Of a stretch of DNA of 64,000 nt, positions 17,991-27,115 are shown piece after piece. Under the pieces are notes generated by a model that was not told where the DNA came from, made no database searches, and saw nothing but the letters and a program-made list of their open reading frames with translations. The DNA is from an uncultured Aliivibrio sp. Lineage in GTDB: Bacteria > Pseudomonadota > Gammaproteobacteria > Enterobacterales > Vibrionaceae. How positions within the stretch are numbered: the stretch's first letter is position 1; each line of letters begins with the position of its first letter. The position numbers and the translations under genes were made by a program. The stretch lies in the NCBI RefSeq assembly GCF_946479765.1, contig NZ_CAMLHO010000015.1, forward strand, positions 16,487 to 80,486, given 5' to 3'.

Positions 17991-18500
17991 ATGGTTAGAG
18001 TATGTTGGTTTATTCATAACTTCATCGCCTCCACGTTAATTTTTAGTCTGTCACTTTCATTTTATGCTAGCGCTAATACTTTAACGTTAGGAATTAACGG
18101 TCAGATAAAAGATCGATGCGAAATAAATTTTTCTTCTGGCAACATCATGAAATTTACGGAGCGCCATAAGGTGCAATCATTGCCTTTTAATGTGTATTGT
18201 AACCGCCCGTTAGGTATAACGATTAACTCCAAATATGGTGGTCTAAAATATCAACAACAAGGTGTTGATATTATTGAGAGTTACAACTTGTCATTACAAA
18301 TAGATGATCTTCGTCTTTATGAAAGTCGGCACAGCAGCCAACTTATATCATCAGTAATGATAGACAGTTCTGGTGTTATTCCTTTCTCCCAACAAGGGAG
18401 CCTTAAGGTAGCACTCGAAAATGGCTTGCATTTCGCAGGTTATTATCAAGACGTTATTGAGATTGAAGTTTACCCTTCGATCCATAGCGCGACAAAGTGA
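17991..18500 (+). CDS. Chaperone-usher pilus subunit, spore-coat-U-like
   Basis: First gene of the pilus operon, 169 residues with a signal peptide ending near ASA (about residue 28). The mature protein has two Cys (DRCEI and VYCNRP) placed as in the disulphide of spore-coat-U pilins, and ends with AGYYQDVIEIEV, the G-x-Y-x-D strand typical of that family. Smaller than the major subunit's length class and first in order, it could be a minor or initiating subunit, which is inference. Confidence 0.7.
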   Translation: MVRVCWFIHNFIASTLIFSLSLSFYASANTLTLGINGQIKDRCEINFSSGNIMKFTERHKVQSLPFNVYCNRPLGITINSKYGGLKYQQQGVDIIESYNLSLQIDDLRLYESRHSSQLISSVMIDSSGVIPFSQQGSLKVALENGLHFAGYYQDVIEIEVYPSIHSATK

Positions 18501-18577
18501 AAACTCTGCAATGCATTTGCAGAATTGCATACGCTCAGAAGTATTCGAGCCAATCATTTAAGATAAAGGAATTTCTA

Positions 18578-19081
18578 ATGAAAAAGCTAACACTCTACGT
18601 AGCAACAGTCACCGCTATTTTTGGTGCTCAAGTTCAAGCCGCTCCTGGTGATGTCCAGTTAGTTGGTTTTGTTTCACCTATATGTGAAGTTACCGGTCTT
18701 TCAACACAACTGATGGACTTTGGTGACGTATCTCAAATTCAAGACCTTTCAGTTAGTGGTCTTAACATGAAGTGTAATGACGTCGATGGCGCAACAGTGA
18801 CACTGACAAGTGCTGAAGGGGGTCTAGAGTCAGACGATAGCGAAGACTACGCTCTTACCTACGATGCAACATTTACACCTTCAGATGCAAGCTTCGCTGC
18901 TTTCACGCTTAATGCACCAGGGGGCCCAGGTCAAAATGACGTTTCAGTCAGTAATTCTTATGCCGGTTCTAGCGCATTAGCGACAGGTTTCGCCGCATCT
19001 ATTGAGATTATTACGACAGAAACCTCCCCATGGGCAGGTGGCTACTCAGATACATTAACCGTAAATATCACCTCAAATTAG
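18578..19081 (+). CDS. Probable major pilin, spore-coat-U-like
   Basis: A 167-residue exported subunit. The ATG at 18578 follows AAAGGA at a good distance and yields a clean signal peptide (MKKLTLYVATVTAIFGAQ..., cleavage after QAA). Mature part: donor-strand region, SPICEV and MKCND cysteines, an acidic loop, and the C-terminal GGYSDTLTVNI strand. It is followed by a stable hairpin before the chaperone gene, the arrangement expected of an abundant major pilin whose mRNA is made in excess of the downstream genes. Confidence 0.75.
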   Translation: MKKLTLYVATVTAIFGAQVQAAPGDVQLVGFVSPICEVTGLSTQLMDFGDVSQIQDLSVSGLNMKCNDVDGATVTLTSAEGGLESDDSEDYALTYDATFTPSDASFAAFTLNAPGGPGQNDVSVSNSYAGSSALATGFAASIEIITTETSPWAGGYSDTLTVNITSN

Positions 19082-19090
19082 AGGTTAAAT

Positions 19091-19121
19091 AAGTCGGGGG
19101 CTATTATTTAGCCTCCGACTT
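19091..19121 (+). terminator. Attenuator-like hairpin after the pilin gene
   Basis: A 12-bp stem (AAGTCGGGGGCT with AGCCTCCGACTT, one G-T pair) and a 7-base loop, 9 bases after the pilin stop, followed by a short T-rich stretch. It probably lets only some transcripts reach the chaperone and usher genes. Confidence 0.75.
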
Positions 19122-19161
19122 AATCTTATTAATTACTTAAGTTTAATTTGGAGCTCTCGCT

Positions 19162-19191
19162 ATGTATAAATGGATCATGCATAAATGGATC
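19162..19191 (+). repeat. 15-bp tandem duplication at chaperone start
   Basis: ATGTATAAATGGATC is followed at once by ATGCATAAATGGATC, 14 of 15 identical. It adds five in-frame codons and a second ATG at the start of the signal peptide, so either ATG could initiate. Confidence 0.9.
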
Positions 19192-19887
19192 GTTCTTTTC
19201 CTATTGTCATTCACTTGTTTGTCCGCTCATGCGTTCAAAGTCGAACCGATGTCTATGGAAATGACACCGCTTGGCAAAAGAGCTCAAATGACCATGAGGG
19301 TTGAAAATTCTTCTACCGAACCACTCACGGTTGAATTGTCTCCAGTATTTATGACAATGGACAAATATGGAAAAGAGACCACTACGCCTGCAGATGACGA
19401 GCTATTGGTGATTCCGATGACCGCAATTATTGAGCCTGGACGATCGCAATCGATTATGGTGCGATATTTAGGCGATCCTTCCATCACAGAATCAAAAGCT
19501 TTTCGTGTTGCAGTTAAGCAAGTAAAAGTTCAAAGAGCGAGCAGTAATCAAGGGCAAGTAAGTCTTTTACTTCAATTTAATACGCTTATCAACGTGCGAC
19601 CTCAGAACACGGTTTCTGAGCTAGAAATTAAAAGTATCGAACAAAATAACAAAAACAACAAATGGGTTCTTGAAGTGCTTAACAGTGGTAATAGTTATGG
19701 TCGATTAACCAATACAACATGGAAGATCTCTGATGGTAAAAATTCAACCTATTTAAAAGGCATTGAAATCGCTAAACGTATTCCGGGTACTTTAGTCCTT
19801 CCCTACTCCACTCGATTTTTCGAAATGCAGCCTCTTAAAAATTATGACGTGAACACCCTATCGATTGAAATAGAGCAGGATCAATAG
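19162..19887 (+). CDS. Periplasmic pilus chaperone 1
   Basis: A 241-residue PapD-like chaperone that folds pilus subunits by donor-strand complementation and delivers them to the usher. A signal peptide ends near AHA. The first immunoglobulin domain contains VEPMSMEMTPLG, MTMRVENSS, and the edge strand with FRVAVKQV; the second domain covers about 135-241. The first ten codons consist of a 15-base unit repeated twice (MYKWI/MHKWI), giving two possible start codons; GGAG upstream favours the first. Paired with a second chaperone two bases downstream. Confidence 0.85.
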   Translation: MYKWIMHKWIVLFLLSFTCLSAHAFKVEPMSMEMTPLGKRAQMTMRVENSSTEPLTVELSPVFMTMDKYGKETTTPADDELLVIPMTAIIEPGRSQSIMVRYLGDPSITESKAFRVAVKQVKVQRASSNQGQVSLLLQFNTLINVRPQNTVSELEIKSIEQNNKNNKWVLEVLNSGNSYGRLTNTTWKISDGKNSTYLKGIEIAKRIPGTLVLPYSTRFFEMQPLKNYDVNTLSIEIEQDQ

Positions 19888-19889
19888 CA

Positions 19890-20576
19890 ATGAGACGTTA
19901 TATCTTGGGTGGGCTCATTTATTGCTCTCTGTGTGCGCAAACGTTTGGCGTTACACTGTTTCCAACCGTCATCGAGCTCAACACAGATCACAGGACAACA
20001 TCGCAACTGGTTGTGACTAACAACTCAACACAGGATCTTCCACTTGAAGCTAACATCCGTCGTTTGAAATTCTTATCTGATGGCACGTTCCAAACATCAG
20101 ATCTATCGAATGAAGAGATTTTTGTGTTTCCACCAGCTGCAATGTTGGCACCTGGTGAACGCCAAGTATTCCGTATACAGTGGTTGGGAAACCAAACTCT
20201 CGAAACCTCCCATAGTTACTTCGTTCGTTTCAGTACCGTGAATATTGGCCAAAACAACGCAAAAATGAATAAGCCCACCAGTCTAACGACCGGTATCAAG
20301 CTACAAGTTCACTACAATGCGTTGTTGCACATTCACTCATCCTCGTTAGAGCCTGACGTGAAATTGCACATAGATGAACAAGGCAAACTAACACTCACTA
20401 ATTCAGGATCGCGATTTACCTATACATCGTTACTTCATTTTACGGGGCTCGAATCTCATAACCAACAAGTACATGAGGCTTTAGGTGAGCAGTTTATTCC
20501 ACCACGCTCCATTATTACTTTGCCTTCTTCTTTAAATTACTTACCAGTGGGCACTTACCATGGGTATGAAAACTGA
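19890..20576 (+). CDS. Periplasmic pilus chaperone 2
   Basis: A second PapD-like chaperone, 228 residues with a signal peptide. It keeps FPTVIELNTDHRTTSQLVVTNNS, then FPPAAMLAPGERQVFRIQWLG and SYFVRFSTV in the first domain; the second domain is more divergent. It starts two bases after chaperone 1 and overlaps the usher gene by 17 bases. Two chaperones with one usher suggest that different subunits (for example tip versus shaft) have their own chaperone, which is inference. Confidence 0.83.
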   Translation: MRRYILGGLIYCSLCAQTFGVTLFPTVIELNTDHRTTSQLVVTNNSTQDLPLEANIRRLKFLSDGTFQTSDLSNEEIFVFPPAAMLAPGERQVFRIQWLGNQTLETSHSYFVRFSTVNIGQNNAKMNKPTSLTTGIKLQVHYNALLHIHSSSLEPDVKLHIDEQGKLTLTNSGSRFTYTSLLHFTGLESHNQQVHEALGEQFIPPRSIITLPSSLNYLPVGTYHGYEN

Positions 20577-23052
20577 AACCTATCACAAGATGTGGCAAGT
20601 TTTGTATGTCTTGGTATTAGTATTTTTTTATTGTGCCGCCTTAATCCCTGCGGCTTGGGGTCAAGAAATGGTCTTGAACTCGACAGGACGAGATATTCAA
20701 CTTACCTCTTTGTTAAGGATAAGTGACACGATACTGGGTGAGGCGGATATTATCATTACCGCAAACAACGAAATTTTGTTACCGAAGGAAAGCACGCTCT
20801 CTCTCCTTTCGTCCGTCGTAACTCAAGAAGGTATTGATAAACTCAATGACACTACAGACGATGAGGTGCTGTCACAGCAAGATTTTGAGAGCGTAGGACT
20901 GGGTCTGAGTTTCGATTTTTCGTCATTAGAATGTGTAGTGACGGTACCGCCCAAATTTAGCTTAACCCAGCAACTGTCTATGAACGGCGCCGATGATTTT
21001 TATAACTATGCTGATCCAAGTTTGTTAAGTGGATACGTTAACGTTGCCCTTTCTGCCAATGAGAGCCAATATGTCGATCAGTCTTCGTCAAGACAGGATC
21101 GCTATCGCGGTCAATTCGACTCAGCACTTAACGTTAGTTTTCTAAACTTTGAATACGAATCCTATTTAGAAAACAGTTCATCACAAGATTCGCAATACGT
21201 AAGAGAAGGATCTCGTCTTAATATTGACTTTGCAGAACAAGGCACACGACTTGTCCTCGGCGATATGTACAACAGTGGGAAATCTTTTCAAGACAGCTCC
21301 GACATACTTGGTATTGGCTTAACTCGAGATTTTACACTCATTCCAACCAGAAATGCACGACCACGAGCCAATCAATCATTCACACTTCAAAGATCCTCAA
21401 ATGTCGATGTCTATATAGATGGGATTGTAGTCCAACGATTAACGCTAGGCGCTGGTAGCTATAACCTTAGTGACATCCCCCTAGCGCAAGGTAGCAATGA
21501 TATTGTACTTGTCATCACCGACCGCTCAGGGAATGAAGAACGCATCGAGTTTTCTATTGCAACCGGTAACAACTTGCTCAATAGCGGTGAGTTTGAATAT
21601 AGCATCATGTATGGAGCGCCTTCCGAATTACAAAATGGACAACTAGAATACCTAACCGACGAGCGTATTTTTCATGGTTATTTTGATGTAGGTATTAGCC
21701 CTTGGTTAACGTTAGGTACCAACTTCCAAAACCGTGAAGATCTTTACCAATATGGTGCCACCGCGTTACTTGCTTCTACATGGGGCGTCACTGAACTCAA
21801 TGCTTCGCGTAGCGAACACCCTACATTTGGAACTGGCGACGCTTACAAATTTGCGTTCGATGCGGAGTTTTCCAATACGAACACGCTGTCCCCACAACTA
21901 AGTGTGAGTTATGAATATCTGGCCAACAATTTTACTGGGGTTTCAGGGTTTGATGCTTCCGATATCGATATCAACTTAACCACCCATTATGTATCTGCAT
22001 TCAGTTCCATTTACCTTTGTCAATCTTTACGTGCCGCCATGACCTTCAATTATCGCGCAGGAGTAGACAAAGATAACGATTATTGGCTGATTAGCCCGAG
22101 TTTATCGGACGGACTGTTTAATACTCCCGCCACCTGGAGTGTACGCGTTAACTATCGGCATAACGCAACCGAAGACGATGACATTAGTACCACAGTCACC
22201 ATAAGTTTGCCTCTTAGCCGACAAACTCGTGTCGTCGGTCGTTACACCACTGAGCTCAATGAAGCCGCCTTAGATTACAGCTATCAGAATAATATTGGTA
22301 ACACAGGGGGGATATCGGGATTTGCGAGTGTAATTACTAACGAAGAAACGGATGCCGATATGGATGCTGGTATTAACTACACGGCAAACCGTTATGAATT
22401 AAATGCAACCCACGCTTCACGGCTTGAAGACATTAGTGGTGAAAAACGAAATCACAGTACTGACGTGACTATAAGTAGTGCCCTTGCTTTTGCTGGTTCA
22501 TCTGTGACGATAGGCAGACCGGTGCGCGAAGCGTTTGCTATTGTTAGCAAGCACGAAAGCCTCGCAAAAAATGACGTGGCTATCGACCCAACAAAAGATG
22601 GTGAGTACGCACGTGTTTACCTTAAAGGAAATGCAAATGTCATGGTTCCGGACCTTGTCGCTTATAATGGTCAAGTAGTCAGTTACGAGGTTGAGAACTT
22701 ACCACCTGGATATGACTTAGGTGATGGTGCTTTTTGGGTTAAGCCTGGCTATAAACAGGGCTTCCAACTACAGATAGGCTCCGATGCTGTATTAACCGTT
22801 ATTGGCAAGCTGTTCGATAGTAAAAGTAACAACCCTATTTCACTTGTCGCGGGAGCGGCACATTACCTTGGTGAAGAAAAACAGTTACCGATTGACTTCT
22901 TTTCCAATCGTAACGGCATATTTGCAATCTCTGGATTAAAGCTAGGTAAGTACCAGTTAGTACTCGACACTAAAGAACAAGAGTCAGTCATCATTACTCT
23001 AAGTGAACGCAGTGACAACTTGATAAGACTAGGAGATTTGTATGTGGAATAA
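20560..23052 (+). CDS. Outer-membrane pilus usher
   Basis: An 830-residue usher forming the outer-membrane pore through which pilus subunits are assembled. A hydrophobic signal segment (about 12-34) precedes an N-terminal domain and the beta-barrel region with the plug. RLVLGDMYNSGKSFQDSSDILGI-like residues around 225-250, the plug region DVYIDGIVVQRLTLGAGSYNLSDIPLAQGSN, and the C-terminal domains at about 640-830 are visible. The start overlaps chaperone 2 by 17 bases; the end overlaps the next gene by 11. Length is near that of other ushers of the archaic/alternative types. Confidence 0.87.
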   Translation: MGMKTETYHKMWQVLYVLVLVFFYCAALIPAAWGQEMVLNSTGRDIQLTSLLRISDTILGEADIIITANNEILLPKESTLSLLSSVVTQEGIDKLNDTTDDEVLSQQDFESVGLGLSFDFSSLECVVTVPPKFSLTQQLSMNGADDFYNYADPSLLSGYVNVALSANESQYVDQSSSRQDRYRGQFDSALNVSFLNFEYESYLENSSSQDSQYVREGSRLNIDFAEQGTRLVLGDMYNSGKSFQDSSDILGIGLTRDFTLIPTRNARPRANQSFTLQRSSNVDVYIDGIVVQRLTLGAGSYNLSDIPLAQGSNDIVLVITDRSGNEERIEFSIATGNNLLNSGEFEYSIMYGAPSELQNGQLEYLTDERIFHGYFDVGISPWLTLGTNFQNREDLYQYGATALLASTWGVTELNASRSEHPTFGTGDAYKFAFDAEFSNTNTLSPQLSVSYEYLANNFTGVSGFDASDIDINLTTHYVSAFSSIYLCQSLRAAMTFNYRAGVDKDNDYWLISPSLSDGLFNTPATWSVRVNYRHNATEDDDISTTVTISLPLSRQTRVVGRYTTELNEAALDYSYQNNIGNTGGISGFASVITNEETDADMDAGINYTANRYELNATHASRLEDISGEKRNHSTDVTISSALAFAGSSVTIGRPVREAFAIVSKHESLAKNDVAIDPTKDGEYARVYLKGNANVMVPDLVAYNGQVVSYEVENLPPGYDLGDGAFWVKPGYKQGFQLQIGSDAVLTVIGKLFDSKSNNPISLVAGAAHYLGEEKQLPIDFFSNRNGIFAISGLKLGKYQLVLDTKEQESVIITLSERSDNLIRLGDLYVE

Positions 23053-23923
23053 ACAAGTTCTTTGGGGAGCATTGAGCCTCATCGCCATAAGCCATGCTCC
23101 TTCTGCATTTGGATGCGAAGCTAGTGCGTTAACTATTCAACCCACCTCATCCCAATCACAATATGACGTTTTCAGCGCAGGAACTTTCGCGACGATAAAT
23201 ACTTACCGTATAGAAGCGAATATAATCGGAAAACCTTGCAAGTTGAATCTAGTTTTGCAACTTAACGATACCAGTCGATCGCTAAAAGGGTCAAACCAAG
23301 ACAAACTTAACTTTGATTGGAGTGGTCTCGTTGGTATGCCTGTGGCTAATCAATGGCACCTATCATTAACCGACAGTCAACCTTCCGCAATAATACAAAT
23401 GCGTTTCCCGAGCAAGCAATGGTTAGTATCAGGAACGTATCGAGGGCTTTTAGAAGTCTCACCTTCTTATGCTTCAGATAACAAACAAATAGAAATCAGC
23501 CCTAGCTCACTACCTATTTCTGTTAACGTCCCACCCGCTGCAAAAATTCACTTTTATGGGTTAACCCAACAACATTATGACCTTGATCTAGGAACATTAT
23601 ATTCAAACAAGGTGATTCGTTCTGCACCTAATCTATGGGTTCAAAGCAATACAGCTTATACCATCGTTTTGGAATCATCTCATCAAGGAAAGCTACGCCA
23701 TGAATCTAACGACACTAAATGGGATATTCCATATCAACTTACCCTCGATAATGATAGAGTAAATATTACACAACTGGATGCACGCGTTCAACGTCTCGCT
23801 GCTACGATTGGTCAACCCATTCCTTTGAGTTTTATCATTGGTAAAACAGAGAACAAACCGGGAGGACAATATAATGATACATTACAAATTTCTATTGAAC
23901 CTCGACTTTCACAGCAGCCCTAA
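23042..23923 (+). CDS. Two-domain pilus tip protein
   Basis: A 293-residue exported protein (signal peptide ending near AFG), last gene of the pilus operon and overlapping the usher by 11 bases. The N-terminal half (about 25-165, Cys25 and Cys59 probably bonded) would be the receptor-binding domain. The C-terminal half (about 170-290) looks like a pilin domain ending in GGQYNDTLQISI, the same G-x-Y-x-D strand seen in the other subunits. This architecture is that of a tip adhesin. The ligand is unknown. Confidence 0.7.
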   Translation: MWNKQVLWGALSLIAISHAPSAFGCEASALTIQPTSSQSQYDVFSAGTFATINTYRIEANIIGKPCKLNLVLQLNDTSRSLKGSNQDKLNFDWSGLVGMPVANQWHLSLTDSQPSAIIQMRFPSKQWLVSGTYRGLLEVSPSYASDNKQIEISPSSLPISVNVPPAAKIHFYGLTQQHYDLDLGTLYSNKVIRSAPNLWVQSNTAYTIVLESSHQGKLRHESNDTKWDIPYQLTLDNDRVNITQLDARVQRLAATIGQPIPLSFIIGKTENKPGGQYNDTLQISIEPRLSQQP

Positions 23924-23924
23924 A

Positions 23925-23938
23925 TATACAATTGTATA
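23925..23938. promoter_or_regulatory. 14-bp palindrome before the LuxR-type gene
   Basis: TATACAATTGTATA lies just past the end of the pilus operon and about 80 bases before the LuxR-type gene. It is perfect but AT-rich; it could be an operator or chance. Confidence 0.3.
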
Positions 23939-24018
23939 AATCTTAAGATATGTAACGTAATTATATAAAATACAACATGATATAATCAAAATATGAACTA
24001 TCAGTTTCGGAATAAGTT

Positions 24019-24714
24019 ATGTATGACCATAAAAATAATTTAAAACACATACTCCTAATTGGTGACAACTGCATTAACAACCAGTTTATACAACGAGAAA
24101 TAGAAAAATACAGTGATTTTTCTTTCAATAGAGAATGTATTTTTGGTATTGAGCACTCACGTAATCATAAAAAATTTGATGTCGTTCTCATTAACTACTT
24201 ACTCTTGAGCGATATCAAAGATATCAACATCACCATATCAAAACTAGAGCCAAGTAAATGGGTGATTTATGATGTCCCTGAAGATATTACAGGACAAAGT
24301 ATTGCTGTAATGCAATTATTCAATGTATTTAATTTAAAAGGGATAATTTATCAAAATGCACCTATTGAGCACCTTACACGTTGTTTGAAAGCGGTATGTG
24401 ACGACGATTTGTGGCTACCGAGAAAATTAATGTCACATATTTTATCCAATGCACGCTCGTATACTGTCAAGTCGGAGGCAATACTGTCCGGCCTAACCAA
24501 AAGAGAGATTCAAATATTTAAACGAGTCATTAGAGGAGATTCAAATTTAGAAATATCAAGCGACCTATTTATTTCAGAAAGTACGGTAAAAACGCACGTA
24601 TATAACATCTATAAAAAAATCAACGTTACTAACCGAAAAGAAGCAATAAAGAAAGCAAATTTTATCAATAGCTTAGGACCTATTATACAACCAGATGTAA
24701 AATTTAAAGCATGA
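24019..24714 (+). CDS. VpsT/CsgD-like LuxR-type regulator
   Basis: A 231-residue transcription factor with an N-terminal receiver-like domain and a C-terminal LuxR helix-turn-helix (about 157-215: LTKREIQIFKRVIRGDSN, then ISESTVKTHVYNIYKKI). In VpsT of V. cholerae the c-di-GMP-binding motif W[F/L/M][T/S]R is at residues 131-134; here W132-L133-P134-R135 occupies nearly the same position, with Pro in place of Thr/Ser. This suggests, but does not prove, c-di-GMP control. It directly follows the pilus operon in the same direction, so the pilus is the likely target. Confidence 0.8.
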   Translation: MYDHKNNLKHILLIGDNCINNQFIQREIEKYSDFSFNRECIFGIEHSRNHKKFDVVLINYLLLSDIKDINITISKLEPSKWVIYDVPEDITGQSIAVMQLFNVFNLKGIIYQNAPIEHLTRCLKAVCDDDLWLPRKLMSHILSNARSYTVKSEAILSGLTKREIQIFKRVIRGDSNLEISSDLFISESTVKTHVYNIYKKINVTNRKEAIKKANFINSLGPIIQPDVKFKA

Positions 24715-24929
24715 CTATAAAAAAATTATTGTTCACATCACTCAAAATAATTATACCTCAAATAGTTATAGTTCAAATATTAATATTTCCGACATAATAA
24801 TTAACAAATGAACAACCAGAGGTAACTAACTGTTTTAACGCAATTAAAATAAACAATCAGCACAAAAAAGCAAAACCCCAACAAAATAATAGTTTGAACT
24901 CTAACTAAATATCTGTCATTTTATAATTA

Positions 24930-24943
24930 ATTGAACGTTCAAT
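24930..24943. promoter_or_regulatory. Candidate BetI operator
   Basis: ATTGAACGTTCAAT, a perfect 14-bp palindrome, lies 21 bases before betI and just after a TATAAT (24922-24927) that could be the -10 box. The place and symmetry fit a TetR-type autorepressor site, so BetI is the obvious candidate binder. The surrounding 24715-24963 is otherwise non-coding. Confidence 0.6.
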
Positions 24944-24963
24944 AAAAAATAAAAGGACAGCAA

Positions 24964-25572
24964 ATGCCCAAGGTAGGGATGCCTGACATACGAAAACCAC
25001 AACTCGTCAAAGCGACAATGACCGTTATTGGTCGTGTCGGTCTACACGCAGCGAGCATTGCTTTAATTAGTAAAGAGGCTGGTGTATCAACAGGGATCAT
25101 AAATCACTATTTCGGCGGTAAGCACGGACTACTTGAAGAAACCATGCGTGAGATCCTTCGCCAACTCTCCAATACCATTACATCTCAATTAAAATCCTTA
25201 CCTGTTGACGCTCATCAACTACGCATCAATGCCATTATCAATGGTAATTTTGAAGGCTATCAAGCAGAAAACGAAGTCGCTAAAACGTGGCTCGCGTTCT
25301 GGTCTTACTCGATGCATAACGCTCAATTAAAGCGTTTACAGCGTGTAAATGAAAAACGACTGCTGTCTCATTTGAAAATTGAATTAAAAAAAATGTTTAA
25401 TTATCAGCAAGCTGATCTCGTTGCTCACGGGATAGCGTCTTTAATTGATGGTATATGGCTAAGAGGCACATTGAACCCTGAAGGCATTGACGCAAATAAA
25501 GCACGTACCGTCATTAACGATTACCTTGAAAAACAACTCTCATTTTATTCAAAAAATAAAAACCACTCATAA
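24964..25572 (+). CDS. betI: BetI, choline-responsive TetR repressor
   Basis: A 202-residue TetR-family repressor of the betaine operon that releases DNA when choline is present. The opening [19 protein letters not shown] and HTH region ([22 protein letters not shown]) are typical of BetI, and the C-terminal ligand domain has [25 protein letters not shown]. First gene of betIBA-choXWV; a palindromic candidate operator lies 21 bases upstream. Confidence 0.95.
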   Translation: MPKVGMPDIRKPQLVKATMTVIGRVGLHAASIALISKEAGVSTGIINHYFGGKHGLLEETMREILRQLSNTITSQLKSLPVDAHQLRINAIINGNFEGYQAENEVAKTWLAFWSYSMHNAQLKRLQRVNEKRLLSHLKIELKKMFNYQQADLVAHGIASLIDGIWLRGTLNPEGIDANKARTVINDYLEKQLSFYSKNKNHS

Positions 25573-25595
25573 TAATTATTAAGTCAGAGATTAAA

Positions 25596-27056
25596 ATGGA
25601 AATGAATTCGTTATACATCGATGGTCAGTCTATTCAGGCAACGTCTGGAGAAAGCTTCACTAGCATTAATCCTGCTAATGGCGAACCCATTGCACAGCTA
25701 GGCCAAGCCTCTCAAGCCGATCTTGAGCTTGCTATTGAATCGGCAAAGCGTGGTTTCGCGGTATGGTCTGCCATGACCGCCATTGAACGCAGCCGTATTC
25801 TTCTCAACGCCGTAAAAATACTTAGAGAACGAAACAATGACCTTGCAATGCTTGAGGTTATGGATACCGGTAAACCACTTCAAGAAGCAGTAGAAGTTGA
25901 TGTAGCGTCTGGTGCGGATGTGATTGAATATTTCGCTGGGTTGGTTCCTGCAATGCAAGGTAACCAACAACCACTGGGTGAAAGCCAATTTTTTTACACT
26001 CGTCGTGAGCCACTTGGTATTTGTGCTGGCATCGGTGCGTGGAACTACCCTATCCAGATCGCCATGTGGAAATCAGCACCGGCATTAGCGGCGGGTAATG
26101 CGATGATCTTCAAACCGTCAGAAGAAACGCCCTTAACGGCACTGAAACTGGCCGAAATATTTACTGAAGCGGGATTGCCAGATGGCGTGTTCAACGTCGT
26201 TCAAGGTGATTATCGTGTTGGTCAAATGCTGACTGCACACCCTGATATCGCAAAAGTATCTTTCACAGGTGAAACAGGAACAGGCAAAGCAGTCATGACT
26301 GACAGTGCAAAAACACTAAAATCAGTCACAATGGAGCTTGGCGGAAAATCACCAATGGTCGTCTTTGATGACGCAAAATTGGATGATGCCGTATCCGCAG
26401 CGATGGTGGCAAACTTCTACACTCAAGGTGAAGTTTGTACTAATGGTACTCGTGTTTTTGTTCATGAAAGCCTTTATGACGAGTTCATTAGCCAGCTTAA
26501 AGTTCGTACTGAAAAACTGATTGTCGGTGACCCAATGGACATCGAAACCCAAGTCGGTGCGCTCATTTCAAAAGCGCATTTAGCAAAAGTATTAGAGGCC
26601 ATTGAGCAAGCCAAACAGTCAGGTGCAACCCTGCTTACTGGCGGCTATCAAGTGACCGACAAAGGATTAGAAAACGGTAACTTTGTGCTTCCTACCGTCT
26701 TTGTAAATTGCGAAGACGATATGCCACACGTTCAACAAGAGATCTTTGGCCCTGTTATGTCTGTCCTTAAATTCACAAACGAAGACGAGGTTATTCGCCG
26801 CGCAAACGACACTAAATATGGGCTTGCTGCCGGTATTTTCACTCAAAACTTATCACGAGCTCACCGAGTTATTCATCAAATGCAAGCGGGGATTTGTTGG
26901 GTAAACACGTGGGGAGACTCTCCTGCAGAAATGCCAGTAGGCGGTTATAAACATTCGGGTGTTGGACGTGAAAACGGCCCTGAAACGCTACTGCATTACA
27001 CGCAAACCAAAAGCATATTAATAGAGCTTGGTGATTTCGCTAGCCCTTACGCTTAA
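25596..27056 (+). CDS. betB: Betaine aldehyde dehydrogenase
   Basis: A 486-residue NAD(P)-dependent aldehyde dehydrogenase that oxidises betaine aldehyde to glycine betaine. Visible: [31 protein letters not shown], the FTGETGTGK coenzyme loop, catalytic Glu in MELGGKSP and the catalytic Cys in [10 protein letters not shown]. Near the end, [18 protein letters not shown] is typical of BetB. It lies 23 bases after betI and 59 before betA. Confidence 0.96.
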   Translation: MEMNSLYIDGQSIQATSGESFTSINPANGEPIAQLGQASQADLELAIESAKRGFAVWSAMTAIERSRILLNAVKILRERNNDLAMLEVMDTGKPLQEAVEVDVASGADVIEYFAGLVPAMQGNQQPLGESQFFYTRREPLGICAGIGAWNYPIQIAMWKSAPALAAGNAMIFKPSEETPLTALKLAEIFTEAGLPDGVFNVVQGDYRVGQMLTAHPDIAKVSFTGETGTGKAVMTDSAKTLKSVTMELGGKSPMVVFDDAKLDDAVSAAMVANFYTQGEVCTNGTRVFVHESLYDEFISQLKVRTEKLIVGDPMDIETQVGALISKAHLAKVLEAIEQAKQSGATLLTGGYQVTDKGLENGNFVLPTVFVNCEDDMPHVQQEIFGPVMSVLKFTNEDEVIRRANDTKYGLAAGIFTQNLSRAHRVIHQMQAGICWVNTWGDSPAEMPVGGYKHSGVGRENGPETLLHYTQTKSILIELGDFASPYA

Positions 27057-27115
27057 TTTGCCCTTCCAATAAAAACGTCTAGCCCTACGCGCTAGACGTC
27101 ACGGAGAATACAGAC

